From the NCBI GenBank assembly GCA_964433065.1, contig CAYSPZ010000001.1, positions 49,756 through 113,755 on the forward strand: DNA of 64,000 bases, given 5' to 3'. The position numbers were made by a program, and so were the translations under genes. Origin of the DNA: RGIG3009 sp964433065 (GTDB lineage: Bacteria; Bacillota; Clostridia; Oscillospirales; Acutalibacteraceae). The notes under the pieces are model-generated. The model was not told where the DNA came from. It saw only the letters and a list, made by a program, of their open reading frames with translations, and made no database searches. Shown piece after piece: positions 48,863 to 57,813 of the stretch. The number at the start of each line of letters is the position of its first letter. The first letter of the stretch is position 1.

Positions 48863-49842
48863 AGCATACTCACCACCAATTGTATCACCAGCCACACCGT
48901 CGCGCAGATCAGCGCGGGTGAGGTGAACGGGGCGGTGACGCGACCCGTCGCGGATAACAACGACGCGCCGTTGCCGCCCGCCGTGAGCGCGGCACAACGT
49001 TTACGCGAGAACAGTACCGCTGCACCGATCGTACCGAGCAGGATCGCGGCGGAGAACAACAACATCACCGCGCCGCCGTCTTTGAGATCGGGATACCGCG
49101 CGGACAGGTAATCCATCACCACCGCCATTAAATTGTTGAAGAAGTGCAACAACACCGACGGCAGGATACTGCCCGTTCGGGCGAACAACCAACCGAGGAT
49201 GAGACCCATTAAAAACGCGAACGGGACTTGCAGGATGTTGCCGTGGAACAGTGCGAACAACAGTGCCGACAACACCACCGACGCGGTGGTACCGCAACAG
49301 CGGAGTGCGCCCTGTACGTACGCGCGGAACACGATCTCTTCCGCGAGGGCGGGTAAAACAGCGGTGGAGATGACGTTGAGCCACAGACTGGTCGCGGTGG
49401 GTTCCACCGTATCGGGGAAGGTGGGGATGGGTACCCCGAACGATTCGAGCAATACCATCAGCCACGAGGTGGCGAGATTGGCGAGTACCGCGAATGCCAT
49501 ACCCGCGAATGCCAACGCAAACACTTCGCCGAGCGGCATCCGCTTGACGGGAAACGGTGATACGCGGGAACGGGTCGTGATCCCGATAAACAGGGCGGGT
49601 ACGGGGATATAGAGCACGTACCACAACATTTGTAACAGGCAGTACGCGGTGTTGGAAAGTCCGTAAAGCGGTTCACCCGTTCTGAGAAACCCGACCGCCG
49701 CTAACACGATGTTGAGCAGTTGGATCACCGCCTGCATACACAACATGGCGAGCAGGATACTGCCGACGAAGTTACCGTTGCGTCGCGCGGCAGCGGTTTC
49801 GGATTGTTGCGGGGTGAGTACGGGGGCGGGAAGCCATTCCAT
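48859..49842 (-). CDS. CPBP-family intramembrane metalloprotease
   Basis: A 327-residue membrane protein with about eight hydrophobic segments. The ABI/CAAX motifs are seen: EEIVFRAYVQGAL (~163, Glu-Glu and Arg), ALLFALFHGN (~193, His) and VLLHFFNNL (~230, His and Asn). It probably cleaves membrane substrates; in Gram-positives, relatives work in bacteriocin immunity or signalling. It is coupled to tadA. Promoter at 49874-49902. Confidence 0.9.
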   Translation of the reverse strand: MEWLPAPVLTPQQSETAAARRNGNFVGSILLAMLCMQAVIQLLNIVLAAVGFLRTGEPLYGLSNTAYCLLQMLWYVLYIPVPALFIGITTRSRVSPFPVKRMPLGEVFALAFAGMAFAVLANLATSWLMVLLESFGVPIPTFPDTVEPTATSLWLNVISTAVLPALAEEIVFRAYVQGALRCCGTTASVVLSALLFALFHGNILQVPFAFLMGLILGWLFARTGSILPSVLLHFFNNLMAVVMDYLSARYPDLKDGGAVMLLFSAAILLGTIGAAVLFSRKRCAALTAGGNGASLLSATGRVTAPFTSPALICATVWLVIQLVVSML

Positions 49843-49873
49843 CGGCGGTCCTCCTTCTTACGAATATAGGTAC

Positions 49874-49902
49874 AGTATAGCGTATCCCGAGCGGTTTTTC
49901 AA
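49874..49902 (-). promoter_or_regulatory. Promoter of the CPBP-tadA unit
   Basis: On the minus strand TTGAAA (49897-49902) and TATACT (49874-49879) have a 17-nt spacer. Confidence 0.78.
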
Positions 49903-49920
49903 GAAATTTTATAAAAACGG

Positions 49921-49949
49921 TTGCCGAGCGGTGTTTTTTTCGGTATAAT
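49921..49949 (+). promoter_or_regulatory. Promoter of the isocitrate dehydrogenase gene
   Basis: TTGCCG (49921-49926) and TATAAT (49944-49949) have a 17-nt spacer, 30 nt before the start codon. Confidence 0.75.
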
Positions 49950-49978
49950 GATGAGGTGTTATGAAAGGAGTTGCAACT

Positions 49979-51184
49979 ATGAGCAAAATTCAGATGACCA
50001 CTCCGCTTGTGGAGATGGACGGGGACGAAATGACCCGCATTTTATGGAAAGAGATCAAGGATCGGTTGATCTTACCGTTTGTGGATCTCAAAACGGAATA
50101 TTACGATCTGGGGTTACCCTACCGTGACCAAACCAACGATCAGGTGACGGTGGATGCCGCGAATGCCAACAAGAAATACGGTGTGGCGGTCAAGTGTGCG
50201 ACCATCACCCCCAACGCGCAACGGGTGGAGGAATATCACTTAAAAGAGATGTGGAAAAGCCCCAACGGCACCATTCGCGCCATTTTGGACGGGACGGTGT
50301 TCCGCGCGCCGATCGTGGTGAAGGGCATCACCCCCACCGTATCGACCTGGAAGAAACCCATCGTTCTCGCGCGTCACGCGTACGGGGACGTGTATAAGAA
50401 CAGCGAACTGTATGTGGACGGACCCGCGACGGCGGAACTTATCGTCACCTATCCCGACGGACGGGTGGACCGCAAAGCCATTCACGAGTTTAAGGGCGGC
50501 GGTGTGATCATGGGTATGCACAACACCGACGCGTCCATCTCGAGTTTTGCGCGGTCGTGTTTTAACTACGCGTTGTCGTTAAAACAGGATCTGTGGTTCT
50601 CCACCAAAGATACCATCTCCAAGACCTACGATCATCGGTTCAAGGATATCTTCGCCGAGATCTACGAAGCCGAATACAAAGCCGCGTTCGAAGAGGCGGG
50701 TATCGAATATTTCTACACCCTCATCGACGACGCGGTCGCGCGTGTGGTGCGGTCGGAAGGCGGGTTCATCTGGGCATGTAAGAACTACGACGGCGACGTG
50801 ATGAGCGATATGGTCGCGACCGCGTTCGGTTCGCTCGCGATGATGACCAGCGTACTCGTTTCGCCCGACGGCAACTACGAATACGAGGCGGCGCACGGTA
50901 CCGTCACCCGCCACTATTACAAGCACCTGAAAGGGGAAGCGACCTCCACCAACTCGGTGGCGACCATCTTCGCGTGGTCGGGTGCTCTGCGCAAACGCGG
51001 TGAACTGGACGGTCTTGCCGATCTTATGAAATTCGCCGACGCGCTGGAAGCCGCGACCATCGCCACCATCGAAGACGGTGTGATGACCGGTGACCTGTAC
51101 GCGCTGTCCACTTTGGAAAACAAACGCAAGGTCGGATCGGTCGAATTTTTGGACGAGATCGCAAAACGCATTAAAATTGCTTGA
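49979..51184 (+). CDS. icd: NADP-dependent isocitrate dehydrogenase (eukaryotic-type)
   Basis: A 401-residue decarboxylating isocitrate dehydrogenase. VEMDGDEMTRILWKEIK, the SPNGTIRAILDGTVFRAPIV segment (~93-112) with substrate-binding Ser and Arg, and NYDGDVMSDMVATAFGSL (~268-285) with metal Asp residues match the monophyletic subfamily that includes eukaryotic and some anaerobe enzymes. The ATG at 49979 has GAAAGGAG 8 nt upstream. It makes 2-oxoglutarate and NADPH. The perfect promoter of the thiT leader overlaps its stop codon. Confidence 0.95.
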   Translation: MSKIQMTTPLVEMDGDEMTRILWKEIKDRLILPFVDLKTEYYDLGLPYRDQTNDQVTVDAANANKKYGVAVKCATITPNAQRVEEYHLKEMWKSPNGTIRAILDGTVFRAPIVVKGITPTVSTWKKPIVLARHAYGDVYKNSELYVDGPATAELIVTYPDGRVDRKAIHEFKGGGVIMGMHNTDASISSFARSCFNYALSLKQDLWFSTKDTISKTYDHRFKDIFAEIYEAEYKAAFEEAGIEYFYTLIDDAVARVVRSEGGFIWACKNYDGDVMSDMVATAFGSLAMMTSVLVSPDGNYEYEAAHGTVTRHYYKHLKGEATSTNSVATIFAWSGALRKRGELDGLADLMKFADALEAATIATIEDGVMTGDLYALSTLENKRKVGSVEFLDEIAKRIKIA

Positions 51185-51209
51185 CAAGCGGAATTTTCAG
51201 GAATATAAT
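51181..51209 (+). promoter_or_regulatory. Promoter of the TPP riboswitch-thiT unit
   Basis: Perfect consensus boxes TTGACA (51181-51186) and TATAAT (51204-51209) with a 17-nt spacer. The -35 box overlaps the icd stop codon (51182-51184). Confidence 0.88.
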
Positions 51210-51217
51210 GGAGAAAA

Positions 51218-51309
51218 TTGAACAAGGGGTGCTGAGTGATCGGCTGAGAGAGGCTTCTGCCTTAACCCTGTAACCTGATCCGGATAATGCCGGCGGAGGG
51301 ATGTTTCAT
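51218..51309 (+). ncRNA. TPP (thi-box) riboswitch of thiT
   Basis: The aptamer hallmarks are all present in order: GGGGTGC, GGCTGAGAGAGGC, ACCCTGTAACCTGATC, GGATAATGCCGGCG and GGAGGGA. P1 pairs TGAACA with TGTTTCA. With the hairpin at 51347-51377 it should switch off thiT when thiamine pyrophosphate is abundant. Confidence 0.94.
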
Positions 51310-51346
51310 ACAACACGGTTACCCGTGTACGCATGCGTGTATGGTA

Positions 51347-51377
51347 GCGCCCTTCCCGTTCGGGAAGGGCGTTTTTC
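51347..51377 (+). terminator. Terminator of the TPP riboswitch
   Basis: The stem CGCCCTTCCC-GTTC-GGGAAGGGCG is followed by T5, 42 nt before the thiT start. Confidence 0.88.
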
Positions 51378-51418
51378 ATTCCTGTTCAATTTTAAAAATT
51401 TGAAAAGGAAGTGTTAAA

Positions 51419-52219
51419 ATGACACAAAAATCGGTCTATCGATTGACCGAAAGTGCCGTGCTACTGGCCATTGCATCGGTACTGTCGGTCATCAAACTCG
51501 TGGATATGCCGTACGGCGGCAGTGTGACGCTGATGAGTATGCTACCGCTCATCATCATCGCCTACCGTTACGGGACGCGGTTCGGTCTGGTTGCCGCCAC
51601 CGCGTACAGTCTGATCCAACTGTTACTGGGACTTGACAATCTCAGTTATGCCACGTCGTTCGGCGCGGCGGTCGCCATCATCGTGTTCGACTATCTCGTC
51701 GCGTTTTTGGTGTTGGGGCTTGGCGGTATTTTCCGCAAAGCGGTGTCCCATCAAGGGTTGGCACTCTCGCTCGGTGCGGTGATGACGGGGGTACTGCGGT
51801 ATCTCTGCCACGTCATTTCGGGTTGTACCGTGTGGTACGGGTTATCCGTCCCCACCGCCGAATCGCTCGTCTACTCGCTTGGGTATAACCTGTATATGCT
51901 CCCCGAGATCGTGATACTGGTCGCGGGTTCGCTGTACCTGTCGCGCATCTTAAACTTCGGCGGACAGAACATCACCCGTTCCCCCGCGACCGAAACGCTT
52001 TCGGTCGGTTCGGCGGTACTGTCGGGTCTGGGCGCGAGTGCGGCAGTGATCGCGGCTGTCTGGGACGTGGTGATCATCACCCCCTACCTGCAGACCCCCG
52101 ACGCGGCGGTGTTCCTGCAAGGATTGCAGAACGTACCGTGGCTCACCGTCGGCATCGTGACGGCGGTCGGCGCGGGATTATGCGTGTTGTTCACCGCATT
52201 GGCGGGGAGGAAAAAATAA
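51419..52219 (+). CDS. thiT: ECF thiamine transporter S component ThiT
   Basis: A 266-residue membrane protein with six or more hydrophobic segments. GGSVTLMSMLPLIIIAYRYG (~33-52) and SGCTVWYGL with SLGYNLYMLPE (~148-158) hold the thiamine-binding residues of ThiT. It is longer than the usual ~190 because of an added pair of C-terminal helices. Together with energising ECF components encoded elsewhere it imports thiamine; TPP riboswitch control supports this. Confidence 0.93.
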   Translation: MTQKSVYRLTESAVLLAIASVLSVIKLVDMPYGGSVTLMSMLPLIIIAYRYGTRFGLVAATAYSLIQLLLGLDNLSYATSFGAAVAIIVFDYLVAFLVLGLGGIFRKAVSHQGLALSLGAVMTGVLRYLCHVISGCTVWYGLSVPTAESLVYSLGYNLYMLPEIVILVAGSLYLSRILNFGGQNITRSPATETLSVGSAVLSGLGASAAVIAAVWDVVIITPYLQTPDAAVFLQGLQNVPWLTVGIVTAVGAGLCVLFTALAGRKK

Positions 52220-52234
52220 GGGGTCTTTGCGGGG

Positions 52235-52340
52235 ACAAGACAGAAGTCTTAGTGGCAACCCCTCTCCGGATTAGATTTAGTGGCAATCCCCCCGTCTTCG
52301 CCAACGGCGAAGACCCCCCCTTTTACACAAGGGGGCGAGA
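52235..52340. repeat. Dispersed GC-rich repeat, copy 3
   Basis: TTAGTGGCAACCCCTC, then CTCCGGATTAG, a second TTAGTGGCAATCCCCCC and GTCTTCGCC-AAC-GGCGAAGAC, ending in CCCCCTTTTACACAAGGGGG. The two TTAGTGGCAA copies suggest two partial units in tandem. The CTCCGGATTAG block recurs at 63742-63752. Confidence 0.7.
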
Positions 52341-52347
52341 ACGCGCG

Positions 52348-52382
52348 AAAAACGCGGTCACACGACGTGTGACCGCGTTTTG
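52348..52382 (-). terminator. Terminator of the GH109-like gene
   Basis: The stem AAAACGCGGTCACAC-GAC-GTGTGACCGCGTTTT lies next to the stop codon at 52383. Confidence 0.88.
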
Positions 52383-53606
52383 TTATGCGTCGTTGATCGT
52401 ACAGGAGATCCATTTGCCGCGTGTGAAATCGGGGAACGCGACCGGCGCGGATCCCATTGCGATGGATTGCTCGGACAGGGCGGTGATCGCCATCCAGGTC
52501 GCCGCGTCGTACACGTCGACCGGCATCGGTTTGCCTTCGCGCAAACAACCGAAAAACGCTTTGAAGGTCATCCAGTCAGCGCCGTCGTGCGCACCGTGTT
52601 CTTCCTCTGCGGCGAGTTGTTCGCGCCATTCGTCGGACTCGTACTGCGCCGCGTACTCTTCTGCGTTGCCGACCTTTTCTTTGCGCCAGACGTATTCCTG
52701 CTCGTGGTCTTCGGGTCGGTCGAGATAGATGGTATCGAGGTCTTCCTGATACATACCGCCCGTACCGCGAACGGTGATACCCATACTGTAATAGCGCGGC
52801 AGAGAAGTGTCGAGCGACAGGGCGATGGTCTCGCCGTGTGCGCATTTGATGACGGTGGTAACCACGTCACCTTGTTTGAAATCGAGCCCGTTCAGCGTTT
52901 GGTCGTCGCTGAGGTGTTTGTTGATATAGTCTTTCAACCCCGCCGCGCAGGACGCGGTAGAGGTGAGCGACAAAAAGCGGTTGCCGTGGTTGATGTTCAA
53001 CATCTTCGCCAGCGGTCCGACGTCGTGGGTGGGATAGTTTTCGGCGCAACGGTTGAGGTAGTTGCGCAGACGGTAGTGGCGGTTTTTGTAGCCGCCGGTG
53101 ATCTCTTCGCGCAGATCGTGCGCGTAGCAACCCGAACAATGCACCAGTTTCCCGAACACACCCTGTTTCACCATATTTTGAACCATCATCGAGCGACGGG
53201 CAAAACAGATGTTTTCGAGAAACATAAACGGGGTCTTGGTGGCTTCGTAGGTATCCACCAACCGCCAACAATCTTTGATAGCATACGCGCCGCCCACTTC
53301 CATTGCGACGGGTTTCCCCGCGTTCATCGCATACACGGCGGCATCGACGTGGTTCTCCCATGCCGACGCGATCACCACCACGTCCACGTTGGGATCGTCC
53401 ACCGTTTCGCGGTAGTCGGTGGTGGTGGCGGGACGGGTCCCGCAGATGTCGCGAACGATGTCGGCGGCTTCTTCCACGCGATCCTCGTAATAATCACACA
53501 GATTGACCACCGACAACCCTTCCATTTGCAACAAAACGTCGCGGGTCAACAATTTGCCGCGATTGCCGTTACCGATCACACCGATGCGATACTGTTTCAT
53601 TTTCAA
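52383..53606 (-). CDS. GH109-like NAD-dependent Gfo/Idh/MocA protein
   Basis: A 407-residue Gfo/Idh/MocA protein. The Rossmann start is RIGVIGNGNRG. In place of the EKP motif it has VAMEVGGAY (~99), then FMFLENICFARRSMMVQNM and YPTHDVGPLAKMLNINHGNRF (~198-218). These segments resemble family GH109 alpha-N-acetylgalactosaminidases, which work by an NAD-dependent redox mechanism, with the catalytic His in YPTH. It may remove a terminal GalNAc-like sugar. It is encoded divergently from an AraC regulator. Confidence 0.78.
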   Translation of the reverse strand: MKMKQYRIGVIGNGNRGKLLTRDVLLQMEGLSVVNLCDYYEDRVEEAADIVRDICGTRPATTTDYRETVDDPNVDVVVIASAWENHVDAAVYAMNAGKPVAMEVGGAYAIKDCWRLVDTYEATKTPFMFLENICFARRSMMVQNMVKQGVFGKLVHCSGCYAHDLREEITGGYKNRHYRLRNYLNRCAENYPTHDVGPLAKMLNINHGNRFLSLTSTASCAAGLKDYINKHLSDDQTLNGLDFKQGDVVTTVIKCAHGETIALSLDTSLPRYYSMGITVRGTGGMYQEDLDTIYLDRPEDHEQEYVWRKEKVGNAEEYAAQYESDEWREQLAAEEEHGAHDGADWMTFKAFFGCLREGKPMPVDVYDAATWMAITALSEQSIAMGSAPVAFPDFTRGKWISCTINDA

Positions 53607-53724
53607 AACCTCTCTTTACTTTTTGCGTGATTTGTGTTACAACCTTACTATAGCACTGTTTTTTGATGTATTCTACACACTTTTGGTTGCAAATCCTATA
53701 ATTTTGGCTTTTTGAGGTGACGGT

Positions 53725-54570
53725 ATGGAACAGACGTGGACGCGATGGCAGGTGGAGAGGACGGTAGCGGTGACCCACCTGATCTCGGCATTTGAACGGG
53801 AGTTGGACAGTAACCGCGATTGCATTCTGGACGCGCACGATTTCTGGGAATTTTTATACGTGCAGGACGGCGAGGTGTTGGTGCAGGACGGAGAACGTCT
53901 GCTCTCGCTTCGCAAACACGATATCGTGTTTCACAAACCGATGAACGCGCATCGGTTCGTCGCACAGGTGCCGAGCCGTATTTTGGTGGTGGCACTGGCA
54001 CTTTCGGGTGACACGACGTTTTTCGAGGAGTTGTCGGGACACGTGCCGTCGTTACCGCGCGAACAGATCGCCGAGATCTTACGGCTGATCCGCGAACAGA
54101 AACGGGTGGCAAGTGATCCCGTCGACCGCTGGTTTGCGGGATTTGCCGAGCATCCCCGTGCGATGCAGGAACTGGCAGATCGGCTGGAATTGTTTTTGTT
54201 GTCGTTGCCCGAACATCGGTTGCCGTCGGTGCGGGATTCCGATTCACAGGAACTTTCGGTGTTCAAACGCGCACTCGAAGTGATGGAACAAAACCTGTAC
54301 GGTTGGATCACGGTTGCCGATCTGGCGGCGCAGTTAGGGGTCAGCGCGTCCTACCTCAAAACGGTGTTTAAAAAACAAACGAGCACGGGGGTACACCGCT
54401 ATTTCCTCAAATCGAAGTTATTGCTTGCCGAACGGTTGTTGCTCGAAGGAAACTCGGTGGTGGCGGTCGCCGAACGGCTTTCGTTTTCGAGCGCCAACTA
54501 TTTTACCACCGTCTTCAAGCGACAAACGGGTATGACCCCGACCGCCTTTAAAGCGACCAACAGAGATTGA
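53725..54570 (+). CDS. AraC-family transcriptional regulator
   Basis: A 281-residue regulator. The N-terminal cupin domain (~25-120) has FLYVQDGEVLVQDGERLLSL. The C-terminal double helix-turn-helix (~175-280) has VADLAAQLGVSASYLKTVFKK and VAVAERLSFSSANYFTTVFKRQTGMTP. It is flanked by the GH109-like gene (divergent) and the GH78 gene (convergent), so it could respond to glycans of either. TATAAT at 53698-53703 marks its promoter, with a poor -35. Confidence 0.86.
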   Translation: MEQTWTRWQVERTVAVTHLISAFERELDSNRDCILDAHDFWEFLYVQDGEVLVQDGERLLSLRKHDIVFHKPMNAHRFVAQVPSRILVVALALSGDTTFFEELSGHVPSLPREQIAEILRLIREQKRVASDPVDRWFAGFAEHPRAMQELADRLELFLLSLPEHRLPSVRDSDSQELSVFKRALEVMEQNLYGWITVADLAAQLGVSASYLKTVFKKQTSTGVHRYFLKSKLLLAERLLLEGNSVVAVAERLSFSSANYFTTVFKRQTGMTPTAFKATNRD

Positions 54571-54597
54571 ACGTGTCGCTGTTTTTAAATAAAAACG

Positions 54598-54630
54598 AGG
54601 GCAGAGAACCAAACGGTTCTCTGCCCTTTT
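54598..54630. terminator. Bidirectional terminator, AraC regulator / GH78 gene
   Basis: The stem AGGGCAGAGAACC-AAAC-GGTTCTCTGCCCT, with T4, lies at the stop codon of the GH78 gene. Confidence 0.88.
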
Positions 54631-54631
54631 C

Positions 54632-57457
54632 TTAGTTTTGTACGGTAAAGGTGTAGGTACCCGACTGCAGTTCGTAACACGCGCGGTCGGCGGTTCTGCC
54701 GAGCGCGGTGACGCCCTGTGCCGTTGCCGCGTCGACACCGTTTTCGGTGATCGTCGCGTTTTGGTCGCGGATCGGCAGTTTGAGGGTCGCCGACGTGTTG
54801 GCGGGAACGGTACAGGTGTAGGTGAAAGTCTTACGGTCGTTGGACAGATGCCATTCGCCGCCGATCCGTCCGTTTTCCGAACGGTAGTGACCGCACACCC
54901 ACGTGACCTTGCTGTCCGCGTTATCCGAATACTGCGGTTGCAGGATAAAGTGACGGTATCCCGCGTTTTGCGCGTCGTAGTCATGGGTGATACCCAGCAC
55001 GTCGGCAAACAACCATCTACCGGGCGCGGAGAACACGTAGTGGTTACGGGAATAGTCAATTTTTTGGTAGGTTTCCCAGATGGTGGTCGCGCCCTCGGTG
55101 ACCGAGTAGAGCAACGACGGATAGGTCTCCGTTTCCATCAGGCGCATCGCGGTATCGAACTGCCCGTTGCGGGACAGGGCGGGATACAGGATATTCATAC
55201 CGAGGAACCCGACGTTCTGGTGATAGTCAAGCCGTTCCATCGCGCGGGCGAGATTTGCGGCGGCTTTTTGTTTTTGGTCGTCGTTCTCGTACAGGTCGTA
55301 GCACAACCCGAACGCATAGGAGGTCGGCCACCCGTCCCCTTCGTGATAGGTGCGTTCGCCGTTTTCGTTTTCGGTGGTGGTCCCCGCCGAGGTACAGGTA
55401 TACCCGTCCTCCGCCACGAAATTCACCCGCCACGCTTTCGCGTACCGTTTATGGTAGTCGGCATACAAGGCGGCATCCTCGTCTTTGCCGAGCACGGCGG
55501 CGATTCGGGACAACATCCACGCGACGTATGCCGCGTAGGCGGTACCGATCTCGGGGAACGAGATCACGTCGCGCCCGAGTTTCGGGTCCTGATACCCGTT
55601 CGGGTTACCGTACGCGGGCAGGTGCAACCAGTCACCGTACTTGCCGTCGGTGCGTACGTCGGTCGCGTCTTTTATGTAGAACGGAACGTACTTGTCCGCC
55701 TTTTCGATCTTATAATCCCGCACAAACGCGAAAAAGCGCGTCATCGCGTCGTAGTTTTCTTCGAGGATCTGTTTGTCGCCGAACTGGTTATACAGTTCCC
55801 ACGGCACGATCACGATACTGTCACACCACCCGACAGGGTTCGGGATGACCGTCGCGTCGGGCATCGGCGGATACGGGATCTCGGGTACGATCTCGCCCAG
55901 TCCCCCGTTCACAAACTGCGAATCGCGGGTCATATCCTGGAAATTGCGGTAGTGGTTGTACACACCGCCCACGTACGACGCGACCGCCGCAAAGATCTGC
56001 GCATCCCCCGTCCACGAATTCTTTTCGCGGGTGGGACAGTCGGTCAGCGTCGAAATGAAGTTGCCGCGAAGCGACCACAAAATGTTCTGTAAATACCGAT
56101 TGATGAGCGGGTGTGACGTTTCCATCTCACCCGTGACCTCGATGTCGGAGGTGAGCACCCACCCTTCCACCTGTTCGAGCGCGGGCGCAGTTGGGATGCC
56201 CTCGATCTGCAGGTATTCAAACCCGTGATAGGTCAGGTCAAAGGTGACCGTTTCCCCCTGCTCGTCGCCGCGGAAAATGTAGCGGTCACTGCCGTTGTGT
56301 TTGTTGTACTCGTCGCCGGTCAGGATGCCGTCGCCGTTTACGTATTCGCCGTATTTGACCACCATCTCACACCCCGCAGGCGCGGTGGCGGTGATACGGG
56401 CAGTACCCGCGATGTTCTGGTCAAAGTGGTAGAGGAACACACCCTCTTTCGGTTCGGTGAACGAGGTGGGCGTGAACGTCATGGTATGACGGACGGGAGT
56501 CATCCGTTCGGCAACGAACGTCTTACCCACCGTACCGAAACGGAACGGGAGATCGTCCTTGAACACGCGGACACCGCCGAACTTCGAAAACGTCGTGTCG
56601 TTTTGACACCAGTCGTCGGCATATTTGCGCCCGTCGATGTAGTGACCGACGTAGAATTTGTCCAGCGTGGTACGGAAATCACCGCAGGAACACCACCGAT
56701 CGTCGGTTTCGATCACCTGTTCGGTGCCGTCTTGGTAGGTGACGATGAGTTTCGCTTTGAGTGCGACGTTGGGGCCGTAGTTCGCGACCACTGCACCCGC
56801 GTTGAACCAACCGTGACCCACTTCTGCACCGACGGTGTTGTCCCCGTCCTGTAACAAGGGAAGTACGTCGTAGGTCTGGTAGAACAAAATACGCGAATAT
56901 TTACTTTTTCCCGGCGCGAAGAAATCGTCCGACGCGCGGGTACCGTTTATATACATATTCTGACTGCCCGCGGCGGTGGAATACAGTCGCGCACGGGTCA
57001 CCTGCGCAAGCGGTTTTGCGAGGGTGAACTGACGGCGGAAAATGGGTGCCGCAAGCGACCCTTCCACGTTTTCTTCGATGAAATCGCGGTCGAGGGTGAT
57101 CCAGTAGTTCTGATCGCCGAAATCGCCGAACAAGGCGGTTTCAAAGGTCGCGACGGGAGCGCAAAGTTCCGTCCCGTCCTGATCTTTGGCGCGTACCGTC
57201 CAGAAATACGCGGTGCGGGGTTTGAGTGCCGCGCCGTCGTAGTTGACGAGGGTCGTGTCCCCCGTCACCCAATCGGTATCCCATACGAGGTCGGTGCCGT
57301 TTTTTGCACCCTCCTCGGTCAACGATACCGTCACGCGGTATGCCGTTTGTTTTTCGCACCGCTTGTCCCCGTCGTACATCCAACTCAGCGCGGGTGTGCG
57401 CTCGTCGATGCCGAGTACCGTATCGCGATGGTCGGTTTGTAATCGAATGATCTTCAT
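54632..57457 (-). CDS. Alpha-L-rhamnosidase (GH78)
   Basis: A 941-residue GH78 enzyme with all usual parts: N-terminal beta-sandwich domains (~1-340), then the (alpha/alpha)6 barrel. The catalytic region includes DCPTREKNSWTGDAQIFAAVASY (~475-497), with general acid Glu and other acids, and YPPMPDATVIPNPVGWCDSIVIVPWELY. The C-terminal sandwich is at ~840-941. No signal peptide, so it acts inside the cell on imported rhamnosides such as flavonoid or pectin fragments. Confidence 0.92.
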   Translation of the reverse strand: MKIIRLQTDHRDTVLGIDERTPALSWMYDGDKRCEKQTAYRVTVSLTEEGAKNGTDLVWDTDWVTGDTTLVNYDGAALKPRTAYFWTVRAKDQDGTELCAPVATFETALFGDFGDQNYWITLDRDFIEENVEGSLAAPIFRRQFTLAKPLAQVTRARLYSTAAGSQNMYINGTRASDDFFAPGKSKYSRILFYQTYDVLPLLQDGDNTVGAEVGHGWFNAGAVVANYGPNVALKAKLIVTYQDGTEQVIETDDRWCSCGDFRTTLDKFYVGHYIDGRKYADDWCQNDTTFSKFGGVRVFKDDLPFRFGTVGKTFVAERMTPVRHTMTFTPTSFTEPKEGVFLYHFDQNIAGTARITATAPAGCEMVVKYGEYVNGDGILTGDEYNKHNGSDRYIFRGDEQGETVTFDLTYHGFEYLQIEGIPTAPALEQVEGWVLTSDIEVTGEMETSHPLINRYLQNILWSLRGNFISTLTDCPTREKNSWTGDAQIFAAVASYVGGVYNHYRNFQDMTRDSQFVNGGLGEIVPEIPYPPMPDATVIPNPVGWCDSIVIVPWELYNQFGDKQILEENYDAMTRFFAFVRDYKIEKADKYVPFYIKDATDVRTDGKYGDWLHLPAYGNPNGYQDPKLGRDVISFPEIGTAYAAYVAWMLSRIAAVLGKDEDAALYADYHKRYAKAWRVNFVAEDGYTCTSAGTTTENENGERTYHEGDGWPTSYAFGLCYDLYENDDQKQKAAANLARAMERLDYHQNVGFLGMNILYPALSRNGQFDTAMRLMETETYPSLLYSVTEGATTIWETYQKIDYSRNHYVFSAPGRWLFADVLGITHDYDAQNAGYRHFILQPQYSDNADSKVTWVCGHYRSENGRIGGEWHLSNDRKTFTYTCTVPANTSATLKLPIRDQNATITENGVDAATAQGVTALGRTADRACYELQSGTYTFTVQN

Positions 57458-57528
57458 AGTATCACCGCCGTTTTAAGTTCTACTGCCATTATACGGGGAA
57501 CTCGCCCTAAAATCAAGCAAATTTGTAC

Positions 57529-57793
57529 ATTCCGTACGATCTTCCGTCTTTTGCAAAAAGCCCCCCTTGCCTAAAGGTGCGAGCGGCAATGAATGACAGT
57601 CCGGTGGACTGTCAGAACCGCGAGGTGACCGAGCCGCAGCGAGAAGGTGGATTTTTGCGAAGCAAAAAGACGGGGGGATACTCTAATTTGTGGAAGAAAA
57701 TAAAGGGTAAGACATTAGTTTGCAGCAGTGTTTAGAATATCCCTCCACCGCTTACGCGGTCCCCCTCCCTTTAGGCAAGGGAGGCGGGTACAA
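57529..57793. repeat. Dispersed GC-rich repeat, copy 4
   Basis: The 57458-57813 gap holds no gene. It has CCCCCCTTGCCTAAAGG, a self-complementary GACAGTCCGGTGGACTGTC (57594-57612), the 73-nt block at 57646-57718 shared with 37301-37373 (3 mismatches), ACCGCTTACGCGGT, and CCTCCCTTTAGGCAAGGGAGGCGG. The ATTCCGTACGAT start is also shared with copy 2. Confidence 0.7.
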
Positions 57794-57813
57794 GGCACGT
57801 GTTTCTGCGTTCC

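Noticed and set aside
54638..56092. Plus-strand frame of 484 residues opposite the GH78 gene
   Set aside because: Antisense shadow of a certain rhamnosidase gene, with no family motif.
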